From: Elusimicrobiota bacterium
GTDB taxonomy: Bacteria; Elusimicrobiota; Elusimicrobia; UBA1565; UBA9628
Reading direction: 5' to 3'
DNA length: 64,000 bases
Assembly: GCA_003151975.1 (NCBI GenBank)
Contig: PLZD01000040.1
Coordinates: 1-64,000, forward strand
Made by a program: the position numbers and the translations under genes. The notes beneath the pieces were generated by a model. The model had not been told where the DNA came from, did no database searches, and worked only from the letters and a program-made list of their open reading frames with translations. This document shows, piece by piece, positions 19,348 to 32,400 of the stretch. How positions within the stretch are numbered: the stretch's first letter is position 1; each line of letters starts with the position of its first letter.

Positions 19348-19356
19348 TGCTATAAT
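19348..19356 (+). promoter_or_regulatory. Extended -10 promoter TGCTATAAT, leaderless
   Basis: A perfect TATAAT (19351-19356) with an extended TG. The ATG at 19366 starts 9 nt downstream. Confidence 0.7.
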
Positions 19357-19365
19357 TTTTCAGCT

Positions 19366-20262
19366 ATGGGCAGACCGAAACGACTCCAATTTCCGGGCGC
19401 GTGCTATTACATCGTCCTGAAGGGCAACAACCGGCAGGACATCTTCGTCTCGAACGCCGACCGCCGGTATTTCCTCTCGCTGGCTCGCGCGTACAAAGAG
19501 CGCTACGGACTCAAGGTCTACGCGTACTGCCTGCTCGGCCGCGAGGTCCACGTTTTGCTCGAAACCTCCTCGCCTAATCTCTCGACGGTCATGCAGGGCT
19601 TCAACACCGTCTACACGAAATACTTCAACGCCCAGCACAACACCGTCGGCCACTTATTTCAGGGCCGCTACAAGGCCCTGCTCGTCGACAAGGCGGAGTA
19701 TCTGGCCGAGGCGTCGGCGTTCGTGCATCTGCAGTCCGCGCGCGCCGGCATGAAGGAGAAGCCTTGGCGCTATCAGTGGTCGAGCTGCGGGGCTTACGTC
19801 GAAGCCGAGGAAGGCCGCCCGTTGATCGACTCCGACGCCGTGCTAGCACCCTTCGGCAAGATCCGCATCAAGCAGTCGGTGCGCTACCTGCAGTTCATTA
19901 AGGACCGCGTGAAAGCCGGTCCGACCTACGAGCTTCCCGTCGTCGGCGGCATGGCCGTCGGCTCCGAGGAGTTCCTCGCGAAAGTCTTGTCCCAGGATTC
20001 TCCGTCTTACGCCGCGCGCCCCGCCCTGGGGCCCGAAGCCCGCAAGATCCTCGCCGAGGTCGCCGCTCACCACGGCATGGATGAGGACAAGCTGACCGGC
20101 CGCGTCCAATGGAGGGAGGTCTCCTCCGTCCGGCGCGCGGCCGTCCACCGCATCTGGAAAGAGACCAAGATGGGCGTCACCGAGCTCAGCCGTCTCTTCA
20201 ACAGAACTCCATCCGCGATCAGCCAGATCATCCGCGCGATGGAACCTCCCCTGTCTCGCTAA
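19366..20262 (+). CDS. RAYT (REP-associated Y1 transposase) with altered active site and C-terminal HTH
   Basis: This 298-residue protein is clearly of the REP-associated tyrosine transposase type: GNNRQDIF near residue 20, HLFQGRYKA near 101 and the WSS motif near 141. The family normally has a His-hydrophobic-His (HUH) metal site in a context such as PNHVHLL. Here it reads GREVHVLL, so the first His is Glu. The family's Tyr-containing motif RYIHLNPVRAG reads AFVHLQSARAG, so the putative nucleophile Tyr is Phe. The rest of the fold is well kept, suggesting a catalytically inactive, domesticated protein. The C-terminal third (about 225-298) has a DnaA-domain-IV-like helix-turn-helix. It is flanked by REP-like motifs and transcribed from a strong extended -10 promoter. 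Confidence 0.85.
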   Translation: MGRPKRLQFPGACYYIVLKGNNRQDIFVSNADRRYFLSLARAYKERYGLKVYAYCLLGREVHVLLETSSPNLSTVMQGFNTVYTKYFNAQHNTVGHLFQGRYKALLVDKAEYLAEASAFVHLQSARAGMKEKPWRYQWSSCGAYVEAEEGRPLIDSDAVLAPFGKIRIKQSVRYLQFIKDRVKAGPTYELPVVGGMAVGSEEFLAKVLSQDSPSYAARPALGPEARKILAEVAAHHGMDEDKLTGRVQWREVSSVRRAAVHRIWKETKMGVTELSRLFNRTPSAISQIIRAMEPPLSR

Positions 20263-20363
20263 CCCGCCGGCTTCCGGGACGGGCTTGCCTCATTTCCGTT
20301 CCGGGGTTATACTCCGGGGGAACGGGCGCCGAGCCCTCCTTCCCCCGTAAACGTATGTATTTC

Positions 20364-20377
20364 TTAATGTCTGGCAC
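20364..20377 (+). repeat. REP-like motif, downstream copy
   Basis: TTAATGTCTGGCAC matches the motif upstream of the RAYT gene at 13 of 14 bases, in the same orientation. Apart from this motif nothing is seen in the 226-nt stretch between the RAYT stop and the next start (20489). Confidence 0.7.
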
Positions 20378-20488
20378 GATTTTTCCTCAGGTCCAAAGAC
20401 CCAATTGGGAATGGGCCTTTTTATCGATTTTTGTGGCCCATTGGCCTCTAAAACCGGCCGGCTATCCCTAGTATCCTTAATATTGACG

Positions 20489-23400
20489 ATGAAGCTAAAG
20501 GTCTTGCCCAAGGCGCTTTCGGTCCTGGTTTCGGCGGCCCTCATCCTCATGGCCCCGGGGCCCGCCGCCTACGAAGCTCTGGCGGGCGAGATCAAGACGA
20601 CCTCCGGCGAGATTCCCAAAGCTCCCACCCCCACGGCGCAAGTCGGCGTTCCGGCCATCGGCAACATCGACGTTCCGGTCACCCCTCAGACCGTCGCGAT
20701 GCCCTCAGTTCTCGAGACCAATGCCGTTCCTCAGGAGCTCGCGGCCAACGCGGTTCCTGTCGCCGCGGCCGAAGGGGCCCCGGCGTTGGTCATGCCCGCC
20801 CCGTTGAGCCAGGCGCAGGTCGAGCCCGCGGCTCCCGGCGCCGCGAAAGACGCGTCGCAGGGTCTGAAAGCTGGAACTGAATCCATCGGTGCGCTGCAGA
20901 ATGGAGACGCGGCCAAGGTTCTGGCCGATCCCAAAGCCGAGAAATCGGGAGTCCTGAACTGGATCTTCGACCGCTTCAAGGGCGGCAAGAAGGAAGATGA
21001 AGCCGTCGTCATGGGCAGCGAGGCGGCCGTGGCAGCGCAATCAAATCTGGCTCCAGCCACGCCGCGCGAAAATCCGGCCCGCCCCTCCGTTCCAGCTCCC
21101 CTCAAGACCAAGCCCGCGGCGCCAGCACCCAAGCCTGCCGCCCGCAACCGTCCCTATCGCCTGATCGGCGTCGCGGCTGGCACGGCGCTGGCTTTCGCGG
21201 CGTTCGCCGCTGCTCCCATGGTCGCGCTGGCGCTGCCGATCGTGGGCTACGGCCTGGGCGGCGCGATGAAGCTGGTCGACCCGAAGTCTCACATCGAGGA
21301 GGCCGGCACTGGGACCGGCGTCGTGCTCGGAACCTTGGCCGCCGGCGCCTTGGTGTTCTTTGGCGTGATGCCCCTGACCTACGCGCTGGCCATTCCCTTG
21401 GCCGCCGCGATCATCGGCTACGCGGTCGGCGCGATGACCTCGAAGAACTCCAAGGCCGATGAGGCCAAGATTGCGCGCCGCGAGCCCACGCTCTCCTTGC
21501 CGGACGCCGTCAAGAAGATGGATGCGGCGCACGGAATCGTCGCCGAGAAGCAAGCGGTGCTGCCCGAGGCGCCCAAGCAAACCGAGCCCGCCGCTACGCC
21601 CAAGCCCGAGGAAAAGAAAGCCGAGGCCATCGCGCCGGCCGCCAAGATCGAAGAGAAGAAGGCCGAAGTTCCCGCGGCCGCAAAGACCGAAGAAGAAAAC
21701 GAGACACTCGCGCCGGGCAAGACGCCGCGCAGCTTCAAGAAGCTCCCGGCGGACGCGCGCGAGAAGACGCTTGATGATCTCTTCGCGGCGAAGGTCAAAG
21801 CTCAGGAGCGCGCCCGCAAGATCGCCAAGAGCGCCCAGCTCGTGAGCGTGGCGATCAACTTGGACGATGACCGCGCTCACTGGATCTTCACCTTCCGCTC
21901 GAAGTCGCGCAAGATCACCATTTACGAGAAGAGCTCCACGAGCGTCCGGCTCAAGGCTTCGGAGAAGACGGGACCCGTGCTCTGGAACACGCGCTTCCAG
22001 AACGCCGGCACGCTCGAGCAGGCCTACACCGCTCTCAAGAAGGAGAAGCACTGGTTCAAGCCCGTCCGCGTCGAGCTGCGGCCGACTTGGAAGGGCGATC
22101 CCTACTACCTGTTCATCGACAAGGACGGCCGCGAGGCGAAGGTCCCCTCGGCCGCGCAGAAGAAGACGCCCGAGCCCGCGCCGGCGCCCCCCGCCGACCG
22201 CGGCCCGCCGCAAACCGAGCCCGCGCCGGCCGGAAATCAAACTCCGACCGTTCCCCCGGCGGTCCCGACGAAGTCGGGGCCGGCCACCAATCCCGCTCCT
22301 CCAGAGACAAAAACGCCGGACACCAAGCCGCCTGAGACAAAACCGCCCGCTCAAGAGCCGCCGACGGCCGCGAAGTACAACCCCATAAGCGAGGGGTTTT
22401 TCGGTTTTAGATGGGTCAAGGGAATCGAGCGCACCAAGCCCGACGGCAGCAAGCTCGGACGCCTGAAAGCGACCGCCTCGGCCTCCGAGATCATCGACCA
22501 GATCGCTTGGCAGTTCGACATCCCGCGCGCGGATGTCGTCGCGCTCGGCAAGAAGCTCGGCTTCACCGAAGTCTCGCCGGCCGCGCAGTGGTTCGGCGTC
22601 TACGACAAGCTCCAGCAGACCAACAAAGCCAAGCGCGACCACTACGACAACGAGAAGCACGAGGGCTCGGTCTTCGGCGAGCTCTTCGCCCACGGCCTCT
22701 CGTACCTGCCGATGCCCAAGTCGTGGAAAGAAAAACTGCGGAGCACGCAGGGCAGCTTCCGCAAGCTGTCCAATCGCTCGTATCCGCCGGGCCTCGGCGG
22801 CGCGCTGCTGCGCCTGCTCGAGGTCCACAAGCACGTCGTCGGCGCGTTCTTCCGCTTCCCCTACCACCTCTTCGACATGTTCGCGTACGGCTACTTCCGC
22901 CGCAACATCAGCTTCGAGTTCCTGCACTCCGCCGAGGACTACCTCAACATCGAGAAGCCGGGCTCCGCCATCAAGCACCTCGAGGCCGCGATGCACGAGC
23001 AGGCGCGCAAAGGCTCGGGCTTCTTCGGCACGATCAACGGCTCGCCGGCCGGCCGGACCCTCAACCGCTGGCTGATCACGCCGATCGTCTCGCCGCTGTG
23101 GACCTTCATCAAGCGCCGCGGCACGATGGCGCTTTTTTCCGCGGCCACGATGGGCGTGCTCGGCGCGATCGCGCCGGGACTGGCGATCATGTCGTTCTCG
23201 CTGACGGCCCTGCCGCTGGTCGGGCCCGCGCTCGTCGGCCTCTCGCACGGTCTGCCGGTCGCGGTCGCTTCATTCCCCTTGGTCGGCGCCTTCCTGGCGC
23301 CCGTCGTGGCCGCCGCGACGATGGCCCTGCTCAAGGACATGATCGTGGGCCGCCTGCTCAACACCATGCTGCTCTCGACGGCGATGACGGTCACCAGCGT

Positions 23401-26400
23401 GTTCCCGAACGCGCTCACGCAGGAGCGCATCAAGATGCAGGAGGCTGACCCGAAGGTCCGGCCGGATCGCGTGGTCGCCGCGGCGCGCGTGCTCAAGTCC
23501 GGCAAATTCTGGTGGACGCTGGCCAAGCAGAACTGGAACTCGTTTGTCGGCATGGTGACCGTCGGCGCCGAGATCGAGGGCATCATGACCTACATGCACG
23601 GCATCGACGCCACGGTCTCCGACACGCTGGGTTCCAAGATTCCCTCGCTCAAGGGCTTCGACGGCTTCCAGAAGATCGGCGCCTTGGTCGAGAAACCGGC
23701 CGAGTGGGTCGACGAGGGCGGCGTCAAGCACCACAACATGATTCCGTTTGGCGGCGCGATCACTTGGGGCAACACCTTGCTCTACAAGGCCGAGACCGCC
23801 GTCGGCTACAACCTCTCCGACCACATCATGTGGGCCTTGAACCCGAGCCTCCGGGACGCCAAAGTCACCGCCCAGCAGGTCATTCAGATGACGACGCAGC
23901 GCCCGGATCAGGCCAAGGCGGCCAAGGACAAGGATAAGGACGGCAAGGTCAAGCCCTCGGTCTACGATTTCGACAAGGACCTCTTTAAGAAGTCCCCGGA
24001 AGAAATCAAGGCGCGCATCGCGGAGCTCATCAAGCAGTCCGGCGGCCTCGAGGGGGAGATCAAGGCGACCAAGGAATGGCAGGCCCAGCTCGCCGCCCGG
24101 CTTAAGGCCGCCGAGCAGCATGTGAAGGATATCGAGGCCAAGCGCGAGAGCATCCCGCCGCTGACCGACGCCGAGCGCGCGGAGTACGCGCGCCTGATGA
24201 AGGAGCTCTCGGGCAAGCGCGACGAGGGCTACATCGACTCCAAGCTCGCCGAGCGCCACGACATCCTGCATCCCAACGGCGACGATCTCGCGAAGCTGCA
24301 ACAGCTCAAGGCGCTCAAGGAGTACTACGATTCCGCCATCGGCGCGCCGCCCAACGGAGGCCGCACCGGCTACACCGACCAGCTCATGGTTCAGCAGGCG
24401 AGCCTGGGCGCGCTCAAGGAACATCTGACGGCGCTCCAGAGCAACCGCCCGACGGACCGCAATGAGGGCAAGGTCGCGCCGGTCGACGCCAAGGTCAAGG
24501 ACGACCTCGAGCGCACCGTCACCTTGATCGAAAAGCTCCGCACCGAGGCGCAGGGCGAGATGGCCAACCGCGACGCGGTCCGCCAGCTGCTGGCCGTCGA
24601 GAACAAGGAGCGCAACCGCGCCTTGGACGACCGCCGCAGCGGCAAGGAGATGTTCGAACTGCACAAGAATATGTCGCGCCTGGCCACCGTCATGGACATG
24701 GCCTTGGCGCTCAACGAGATCAACGCCGCCGAGAAGGCCATCACGCAGATGCAGCAGCTGCTCAACCAACGCCTGGCCGCGATCCAGGCTTCCCAGCAGC
24801 AGAACCAGCAGAATCTCAACAACGCCAACAATCAGGCCGGGCAGATCGCGCAGTGGACGCAGCAGGCGACGGCGACGGTCAACTCGGACAAGGCCAGCCA
24901 GCAGACGATGGTGACCAACGAGGCGGAGGCCCGCGGCGGGGTGCAGCGCATCGGCGCCTTCCAAAGCGGCGTTTCGGGCCTGATCGCGCAGATCAACGCC
25001 TCCGACAAGGGGCAGAGCGCGACGGCCGCCGCCGAGTACCAGCGCCGCATCAACCTTCTGCCCGCCGTCGCGCAATTCCGCAACGACGGCGTCATGCGGC
25101 CCGGCATCAATCCCGGAGCGGCCGGCGGGTTCTCCATGAAGCAGTTCACGGACCTGCTCGCGCAGGTCCAGGGCAACATCCAGACCGCCAATAACGGCGT
25201 GGCCCAACTGCCGACGGTGCCCGTTGAGTTCGCGGGCGCGCTGATCGTGCTGATCCCGGGCCCCGCGGTCAACGTCACCAACCCGACGCAGGCGCAGACC
25301 CTGCAGATTCTGGCCGACCGCGACACCTATTGGGCCGGGCAGCAGACCACCATCCAGAACGCCCTGACGACCGTCAACAAGATGCTTGACCCGAGCAACA
25401 CGGCCACGACCACCGATGAGTTCGGCAACGTCAACCCGCAGTCCCTGCCGGTCTGGCGCGGCCAGCAGGCGGCTCTGGAGACGCAGAACCAAAGTCAGGC
25501 GCAGACCTTGCTCTCGCAGGTCGACGCGCTGGCCTCCGACGTCAACGCCAAGCTCGGCGCCACTCTGCCTCCGCTCTCCGGCCTGCCGCTGGCCTCGCTG
25601 CAGACGGCCCTGCAGAGCTACGCGACCAAGGTCCAGGCCGTGACGATCCCCAATACGCAGACCCCCGACGTCAACGCCGCGAGCCTGGAGATCCTCGAGA
25701 TCGCCCAGCTCCTGCCGCAGGCGGCGCACAACGTGATCATCTGGTCGCAGGCCGACGGCACGATCAAGCAGATCGACAACGCGACGGCCAACACCCTGCC
25801 CACGACGCAGGCCAAGCTCAACGAAATGGTGCAGATGTTCAATAACATCGTCGCCGACGACGCCGCGGACGTCGCGTTCGTCAAGGGGACCTCCGGCGAG
25901 AGCAGCCAAGCCTTGATCAACCGCAAGACCGACCTGCTCAAGAACAAGATCCTGGTCCCGCTCAACGACGCGCAGACGCTGCTCCAGAGCGTCCTGATCC
26001 CGTACCAGCAAAGCTCGATCGACTCGGCGCAGTCCAATCCCAACCAGCCGCTCGACGAGCTCTTCACCGCCCAGCTCAACTTGATCAACCAGACGCAGAG
26101 CCTCTACAACACGACCGTGCCTTGGGCCGTCACGACGCACGGCGGCGCCAACGGCAACGCGGCCGACTCTCACACCCACATCGCGGCGTGGCGGACCACG
26201 CTGCAGAACAATCTCAACGGCTACACCGATTCGAGCGGCAACAAGATCGAGGGCCTGCTGCAGTATCAGACCGAGGTGAACAACCGCAAGGACCCGAACT
26301 ACGCCGGCACCGAGAATCTTTACGGCGAAACCCAGCCCTACAGCCTGCCCAAGAAGATCGTCCAATACACCGCCGAGGAGGTCACGCGCGCCAGCGCGAT

Positions 26401-29400
26401 CAACACCGACGACGCCCAGATCAACGCGATCCTGACCCAGATCCAGACCCTATCCAACGGCCAGTACAACATGGCGTCGTACATGCTGCCCACGGGCATC
26501 ACGCCCGACGCCGCGGGCGTGGCCAAGGCCAACGCGGTGGTCAACGCGAACACGATCACCAACCTCGCCGCCCAGCTCAAGACGATCGGCAACGCGGCCA
26601 CGGGCTCCGGCGGCCTGACCATCGGCCTGAGCGGCGGCAACGGGACGGTCCCCGTCGGCACCCAGCCGCCCATCACCGTCACCAACGCGCAGAAAATTTC
26701 GCTGCTGGCCTTGGACGCCGCGCGGCGCCTGGCGCCCTCGGCCTTGCAGATCAACAATCCCAGCGACACTTCCGCGTCCTACGCCTTCGCCCGCTTGATC
26801 TACGCGAACGCGGTGGTCACCGCGGCGCAGACGGCGCTGGCGCCCGGCGGCGAGGTCGACCAGGCGACGAAGTTCATCAACGACGGCATCAAGGCCGTCA
26901 ATGACGCGATCGCCAACACTCAGGCCGAGGACGCCTACGTCAATTCCAACGGCACCGGCGAGACGCCCGATCACGTCTTCGCCCGGGAGGTCGGAAGCTA
27001 TACGGAGCTCGACACCTTCCTTAAAGAGGGCGTTTCCTTCTTCGGCTACCTGACCACGCAGGATCAGGGCGCTTTCTCCACGATCAATCAGATCAACACC
27101 TACTACTCCTCGCTGCAGCAGATCTATTCCGGCGGCCAGACCGTCAACGGCGGCGAGATGCAGGGCTACCAGCAGATGTCAGCCGCGCTGCAAAGCACCT
27201 TGACGAGCCTGGAAGCGGACCGCTCGAAGGTCACCTCGTGGCTCTCCCAGCTCGACGACCCGCACGACAGCGCCCTGCGCCGCATCAACGAGAACATCTC
27301 GGACTTGCAGGTGAAGACGCGCAGCGTGCTCGAGGCCAACGTCAAGTACCACGACCTCGAGGACCAGGTCTCGCGCTCCGAGAACATCCTGAAGTCCGAG
27401 CTCACCCAGGTCGATGAGCAGCAGAACATCCTCAAGGACATCCTCGCGAAGAACGATCTCCAGGACAAGCTGCCTCCGGACCTCGTCGCGCGCATCGACA
27501 AGCTCCGCCTCGGGCGGGGGATGTGGGAGATGGGCTCGGGCTCCGGCGCCGACGCGTCGGCCGCGATCGTCATCAAGAAATCCGAGTTCGGCCATTTCGT
27601 CGACTCGGTGCTCGGCCTCTTCGCCGCGCAGAACCCCGACCAGAACCTGGGCGCCATCAAGTCCGACATCCTCAGCAACCCGTCGAGCCTAGCGGGCCTG
27701 ATCCCCAACTCCCGCGTGGTCGACTTCGGCGACAACGCCGACGGGTTCTACATGGTCTACCAGAGCAATTTCGCCGTGCCCGGCGGCCTCAACACCGGCA
27801 CCTGGGTCACCTTGGGCAACGTCGCCAAGGTCTGGGGCAACAACGTCAGCGTCACGGGCTACCAGTTCGGCAGCCCGCCCGAGGTCCAGTCCGTCGACGG
27901 CGCTTCCAACGCGCCTTACGGCGACAAGGGCGTCGAGGTCCAGATCGAGTCGCTGCAGGGCAAGAACTACGTCAACTACCTCAACATCGACCTGCACCGC
28001 TTCGCCTTTTCCATTCCGCCCGACAACGGCATCACCAATCAAGCCCAGCAAAGCCGCATGATGATCTTCGACGATTATGCCGTCATGCTCTTCGGCGACA
28101 AGCTCTACGTGGGCTTGGCCGGCTTCGGCGACTTCGCGCTCGACAACCCCGGCACCAACCCGTACTATTACGGCGGCAACTTCAAGACTTCCCTCAAGCT
28201 CACCGAGGTCATGAGCCTCAACGCCGAGCAGCAGGTGCTCTTCGCCAAGGACCCGCGGACCTTCATGCAGCAGGTCAACCTCGATTTCACCGGCTACAAC
28301 CCCGACCTCAACCAGAACTTCAACATCACCGCCAATGGCGCCAACAAGAACTATGAGCGCACGCAGGTCGGCCCGAGCTTCAACATCCAGCGCCTGCTCG
28401 ATGGGGCCAATAAAAATCCGAACTCCGACGCCTTCACGATGGACCTGTTCTTTGCCAATACCTCCGGGACCGACGACATCAACCAGCAGTCCATCGGCGC
28501 CTCGATTCTCAAGGGCTTCACTCTGCGCGACGACTCGGGCAAGCCGTGGATGGTCATCCAGAATAAGACCACCGGCGAGCTCGGCACGCAGTACAACACT
28601 TTGACCGACAGGCTCTCGGTGACCTTGCCCAACCAGGGCATCGTGGTCAGCGGTCAGGGCCAAATCCTGGGCACCGCGCAGGCGTACTACGGCGAAATCT
28701 CGAAGAAGCTGGGTGACAACGCGACGGTCGCGCTCGGCTACGGCTCGCCTTACGTCGGCATGAATAACCGGCTCTCGCTGACGATGAACACGTCGTTCAC
28801 TCTCGGCCAGCTCTGGCAGTCGGTTGTGGACCACTCTAAGGAGGACCTAAAGGGCGGAGCGACCCTCAAGGAGTACAACCACCAGCTTGACGATTTCTTC
28901 AAGGCCAAGCCCGGCGAGAAGCCCGCCAAGAGCGTCGAGGAGCTTAAGCGCGTCTTCGAGCAGGATGTGGCGCGCAAGCTCATCGAGCAGGGCATCGGCA
29001 CGACCACGCGCGACATCGAGGAGCTGCGCAAGGCCGGCGCCATCATGGATAACACGCGCGTCAAGGCGATGGTCGGCTACGTGACCAACCCGATCTCCAA
29101 CGACCCCACCGACCTGGCGATCGGCGGCGGGTTCACGGCCGGCACGATGACCGAGCTGACGCTGACCAAGACGCAGAAGGCCTTGATCGAGTCTAAGTCC
29201 CAGAGCCTCTATCGCGACGGCCTCGATCTGCAGGAGCGCATGCTGGACCTCACGAAGCGCTGGCAGGGCTCGGTGGCCGCGATCGCGCAGGCCCAGTGGG
29301 ACCTCAAGATGGCGGGCTACATCGTCAACAACGCTCCGAACGAGGCCATACGCAAGGAGGCCGAGGTCACCGCCTCCGAGGCGACCGAGCGCCTGCACCA

Positions 29401-32400
29401 AGCCGTGATCGATTACAACGTTCTCTCGGGCCGAAATCCGACGGACGCCACGCCCTTCGACAATCTCAACTCGGCCGATCTCGAGGCGTTGATGAAAGAG
29501 ATCAAGAAGACCATCGAGGCGCCCGACCGCTTCAAGTCCATCCTCCACTCGCTCGACCCGCAGGAACTCGCCAAGGCCACGGGCGAGGGCAAGTACGACG
29601 TGATGGACGACAAAGACAAGACGCTCAAGGACCGCTACCACAGCAATCCCTTCAACCTCATCGACTGGATTCCGTTCATCGACCGCTTCACCGTCGGCAT
29701 CGGCGCGCAGATCTCGGATTCCCTTTCAAACCAATCGCTCGAGCTCGGCGGCTCGATCCGCCTGCCGTTCTACGACCCGACTTCCAAGGCCGCAGACCAC
29801 GCCTACGTGCTCGAGACCAAGGCGACCATCCAGCAGATGAAGCAGGCCTACCTGGACCGCAGCCTCAAGACGCAGCAGGAGATCCAGGAAGCGCGGCTCT
29901 GGAAGATCAGCGCGGACGCCGCGCGCCCGGCCTTGCCCGGCGCGATTCGAGACCTCAGCAACGCCATCCGCGCCTACCGCAACGGCCTCATCGGCCCCAC
30001 CCAGCTGCGCCAGGCCTTCGCCTCGTGGCACTGGTACGTGACCAACATCCTCGACGCCGACAATAAGGCCGCGGTGGCCGACGCGTGGGCGGCGACCGAC
30101 GAGAGCTTCTCCAAGCCTCCGGATCACGATCCCAAGACCATGCACATCACCTCGCTCGACCAAGCGGCGCAGGAAGCCTTCTCCCGCTCGCACACGCGCG
30201 AGGAGCTCGTGCTCCGCGAGCAGTCCGCCGAGGAAATGACCAAGTCCAACGACCACCGCATCCAGAAGGCCTTCCTCGACCTGCACGTCGGCTACGGCCT
30301 GACGGCCACGGGCGTGGGCTTCCTGCCTCAGCTCGGCATCACCGGCATCCCCATCACGCCGATCTTCGGCTTCGAGTTCAAGCCCGAGGAGCTTAGGGAG
30401 CTCCAGCAGCAGGAAGGCCAGGGCCAGACCGAGTACTACAAGGCTCTTCAAGGCAAGCTGGAGGCGGGCCTCGCGGTTCAGTTCTACCAGAACGTCGTGG
30501 CGATGGACGCGTCGGCGCGCAGCATCAACGTCATGGACGGCAAGCTCCTGCCCGACCTGGAGGCGGCGGCAAGCCGCGCCAAGCAGGCCGGGAACTCGAC
30601 TGACGCCATCGCCGCCCAGCGGAAGTACGACGCTGCCGTCATGCGGCGCGAGCAGGCGGGGCTCGCGCTCAAGCAGTCGATGTCGACGATCAATTATCTC
30701 CTGGGCCGCGGCGCGGACTCGCCGCTCTCGCTCGACATCACGCCGGACCAGGCGCTCGCCTCTCTCAAGGAAATTCTGGCGCGGGTCAAGCCCGTCGACG
30801 CGCAGCAACGCGTGCTCGACGCCCGGGTCAAGACCGCGCGCGCCGTGCAGGTCATGGCCGACAAGGATCTGAAGAAGGAGCAGCTCGCGATGGAGCCCGT
30901 CTCGATCGTGGTGCGCTCGCTCGGCCGTCTCTTTTCCGCGCTGGGCGCCGACACCACCGGCGACCCGAACGTGCGCGCCGCCGCCGAAGTGCAGCGCCTG
31001 ACCGAGGAGCGCGCCCGCGACGATTTCGAGAAGAACCGCCAGATCCAGCTGTCGCAGGTCCGCGCGCAGGCCGACGAGACCGCCTCCGAGATCGCGCGGC
31101 TCAAGCAGACCGACGCCGAGTCGGAGCTGCGCATGCTCGCCCTTAAGGATCGCGCCAAGACTCTGCAGGCGGACCTGCTGGCCTTGGGCGAGGGTGAAGG
31201 CGCGTCCTTCAGCCGCTCTTACGAGCGCGCGCCGGGCAGCTTCACCGACCTCAAGAACCGCCTCGAGGAGAAAGAGCGCGGCATCTCGGCCAAGCCCAAC
31301 ACGGGCGACATCGACCTGCTCGATCCTGAGACCCTGATCCATCAAGCCCAGGGCTTCGCCCGGTATTACTACGCACGCGAGACGCTGGGACGCGTGCCGA
31401 TCGACAAGAGCTACGCCGAAGGCTGGATCGAGGTCCGCTTGCGCAGCGCCGACACTCCGCCCGAGACCTTGCTCCGCCTGGCCGAGCTCCAAAAGCAGAA
31501 GGCCAACAATCTTTACAGCAACGACCTCGAGGGCGCGACCTCAAAGGCTGATATCTTGCTTGCTGACTTTGAGGCTAACGTCCGCATGCTGCGCTGGGTC
31601 GATGGCACGCGTCCCAATTGGATGCGGACGGAGGACCACGATAAGTTCAGGCAGGACATCAACCAGAAGCTCACGGCCGAGAAGGACCAGATCGCGGCCC
31701 TGCTCGCTCTCGATCCGAACACCTCGCTCGACGCCCTGACCGCCTTGGTCCCGCAGGATCCGACCGGCTCGACCGATCTCAAGGCCCTCTCGGACCAGTT
31801 CCTCAAGCAAATCCAGGACACGCAGATCGAGCGCATCCGCCAGACCCTCTTCGACGGCGGCCTGCCGGCGGAGTTCGGCAACGCCGACGACCTCATGAAC
31901 CAGATCAAGGCCAACACCTTGGCCGAGCGCATGAGCTACAAGGGCTTCACGCCCGTGGCGGCCTTCGGCGTCTTCCGCGACACGAAAGTCGGCGGGCTCT
32001 TCCTCGAGGCGCCCGACGTGCGCCTGATCCAGCGCGGCCTCGAGAACATCCTCTCCGACGTGCTGCGCAAGGACCTTCAGTCCACCGGCCGCCTGCAGGA
32101 GCTGACCCTCAAGATGAACCAGCTCATGAGCCGCGTCGAGGACGGCTCGCACGAGCTCGAGAAGCGCCGCGAGCTGATCACCGCCGCGGAAGCCGACTAC
32201 CGCGCGCAGATGGGCCGCGCCCTGCAGTCTCACGACATGAAGGAAGTCGACGCGGCGCGCGAGCGCGTCGTCGCGGCTTGGCTGGCCTTCTCGGACCAGA
32301 TGGTGCGCACGAAATCCGACTTCATCAGCCTCGTGACCGAGCTCGAGGCGCTCAATGAAGGCAAGTCGACGATGCTGCGGCCGCTCTCGGCGGGCCCCTC

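Noticed and set aside
19321-20377. RAYT gene as a complete insertion sequence
   Set aside because: No terminal inverted repeats or target duplication are seen, and the catalytic residues are altered. The flanking motifs are better explained as REP sequences.
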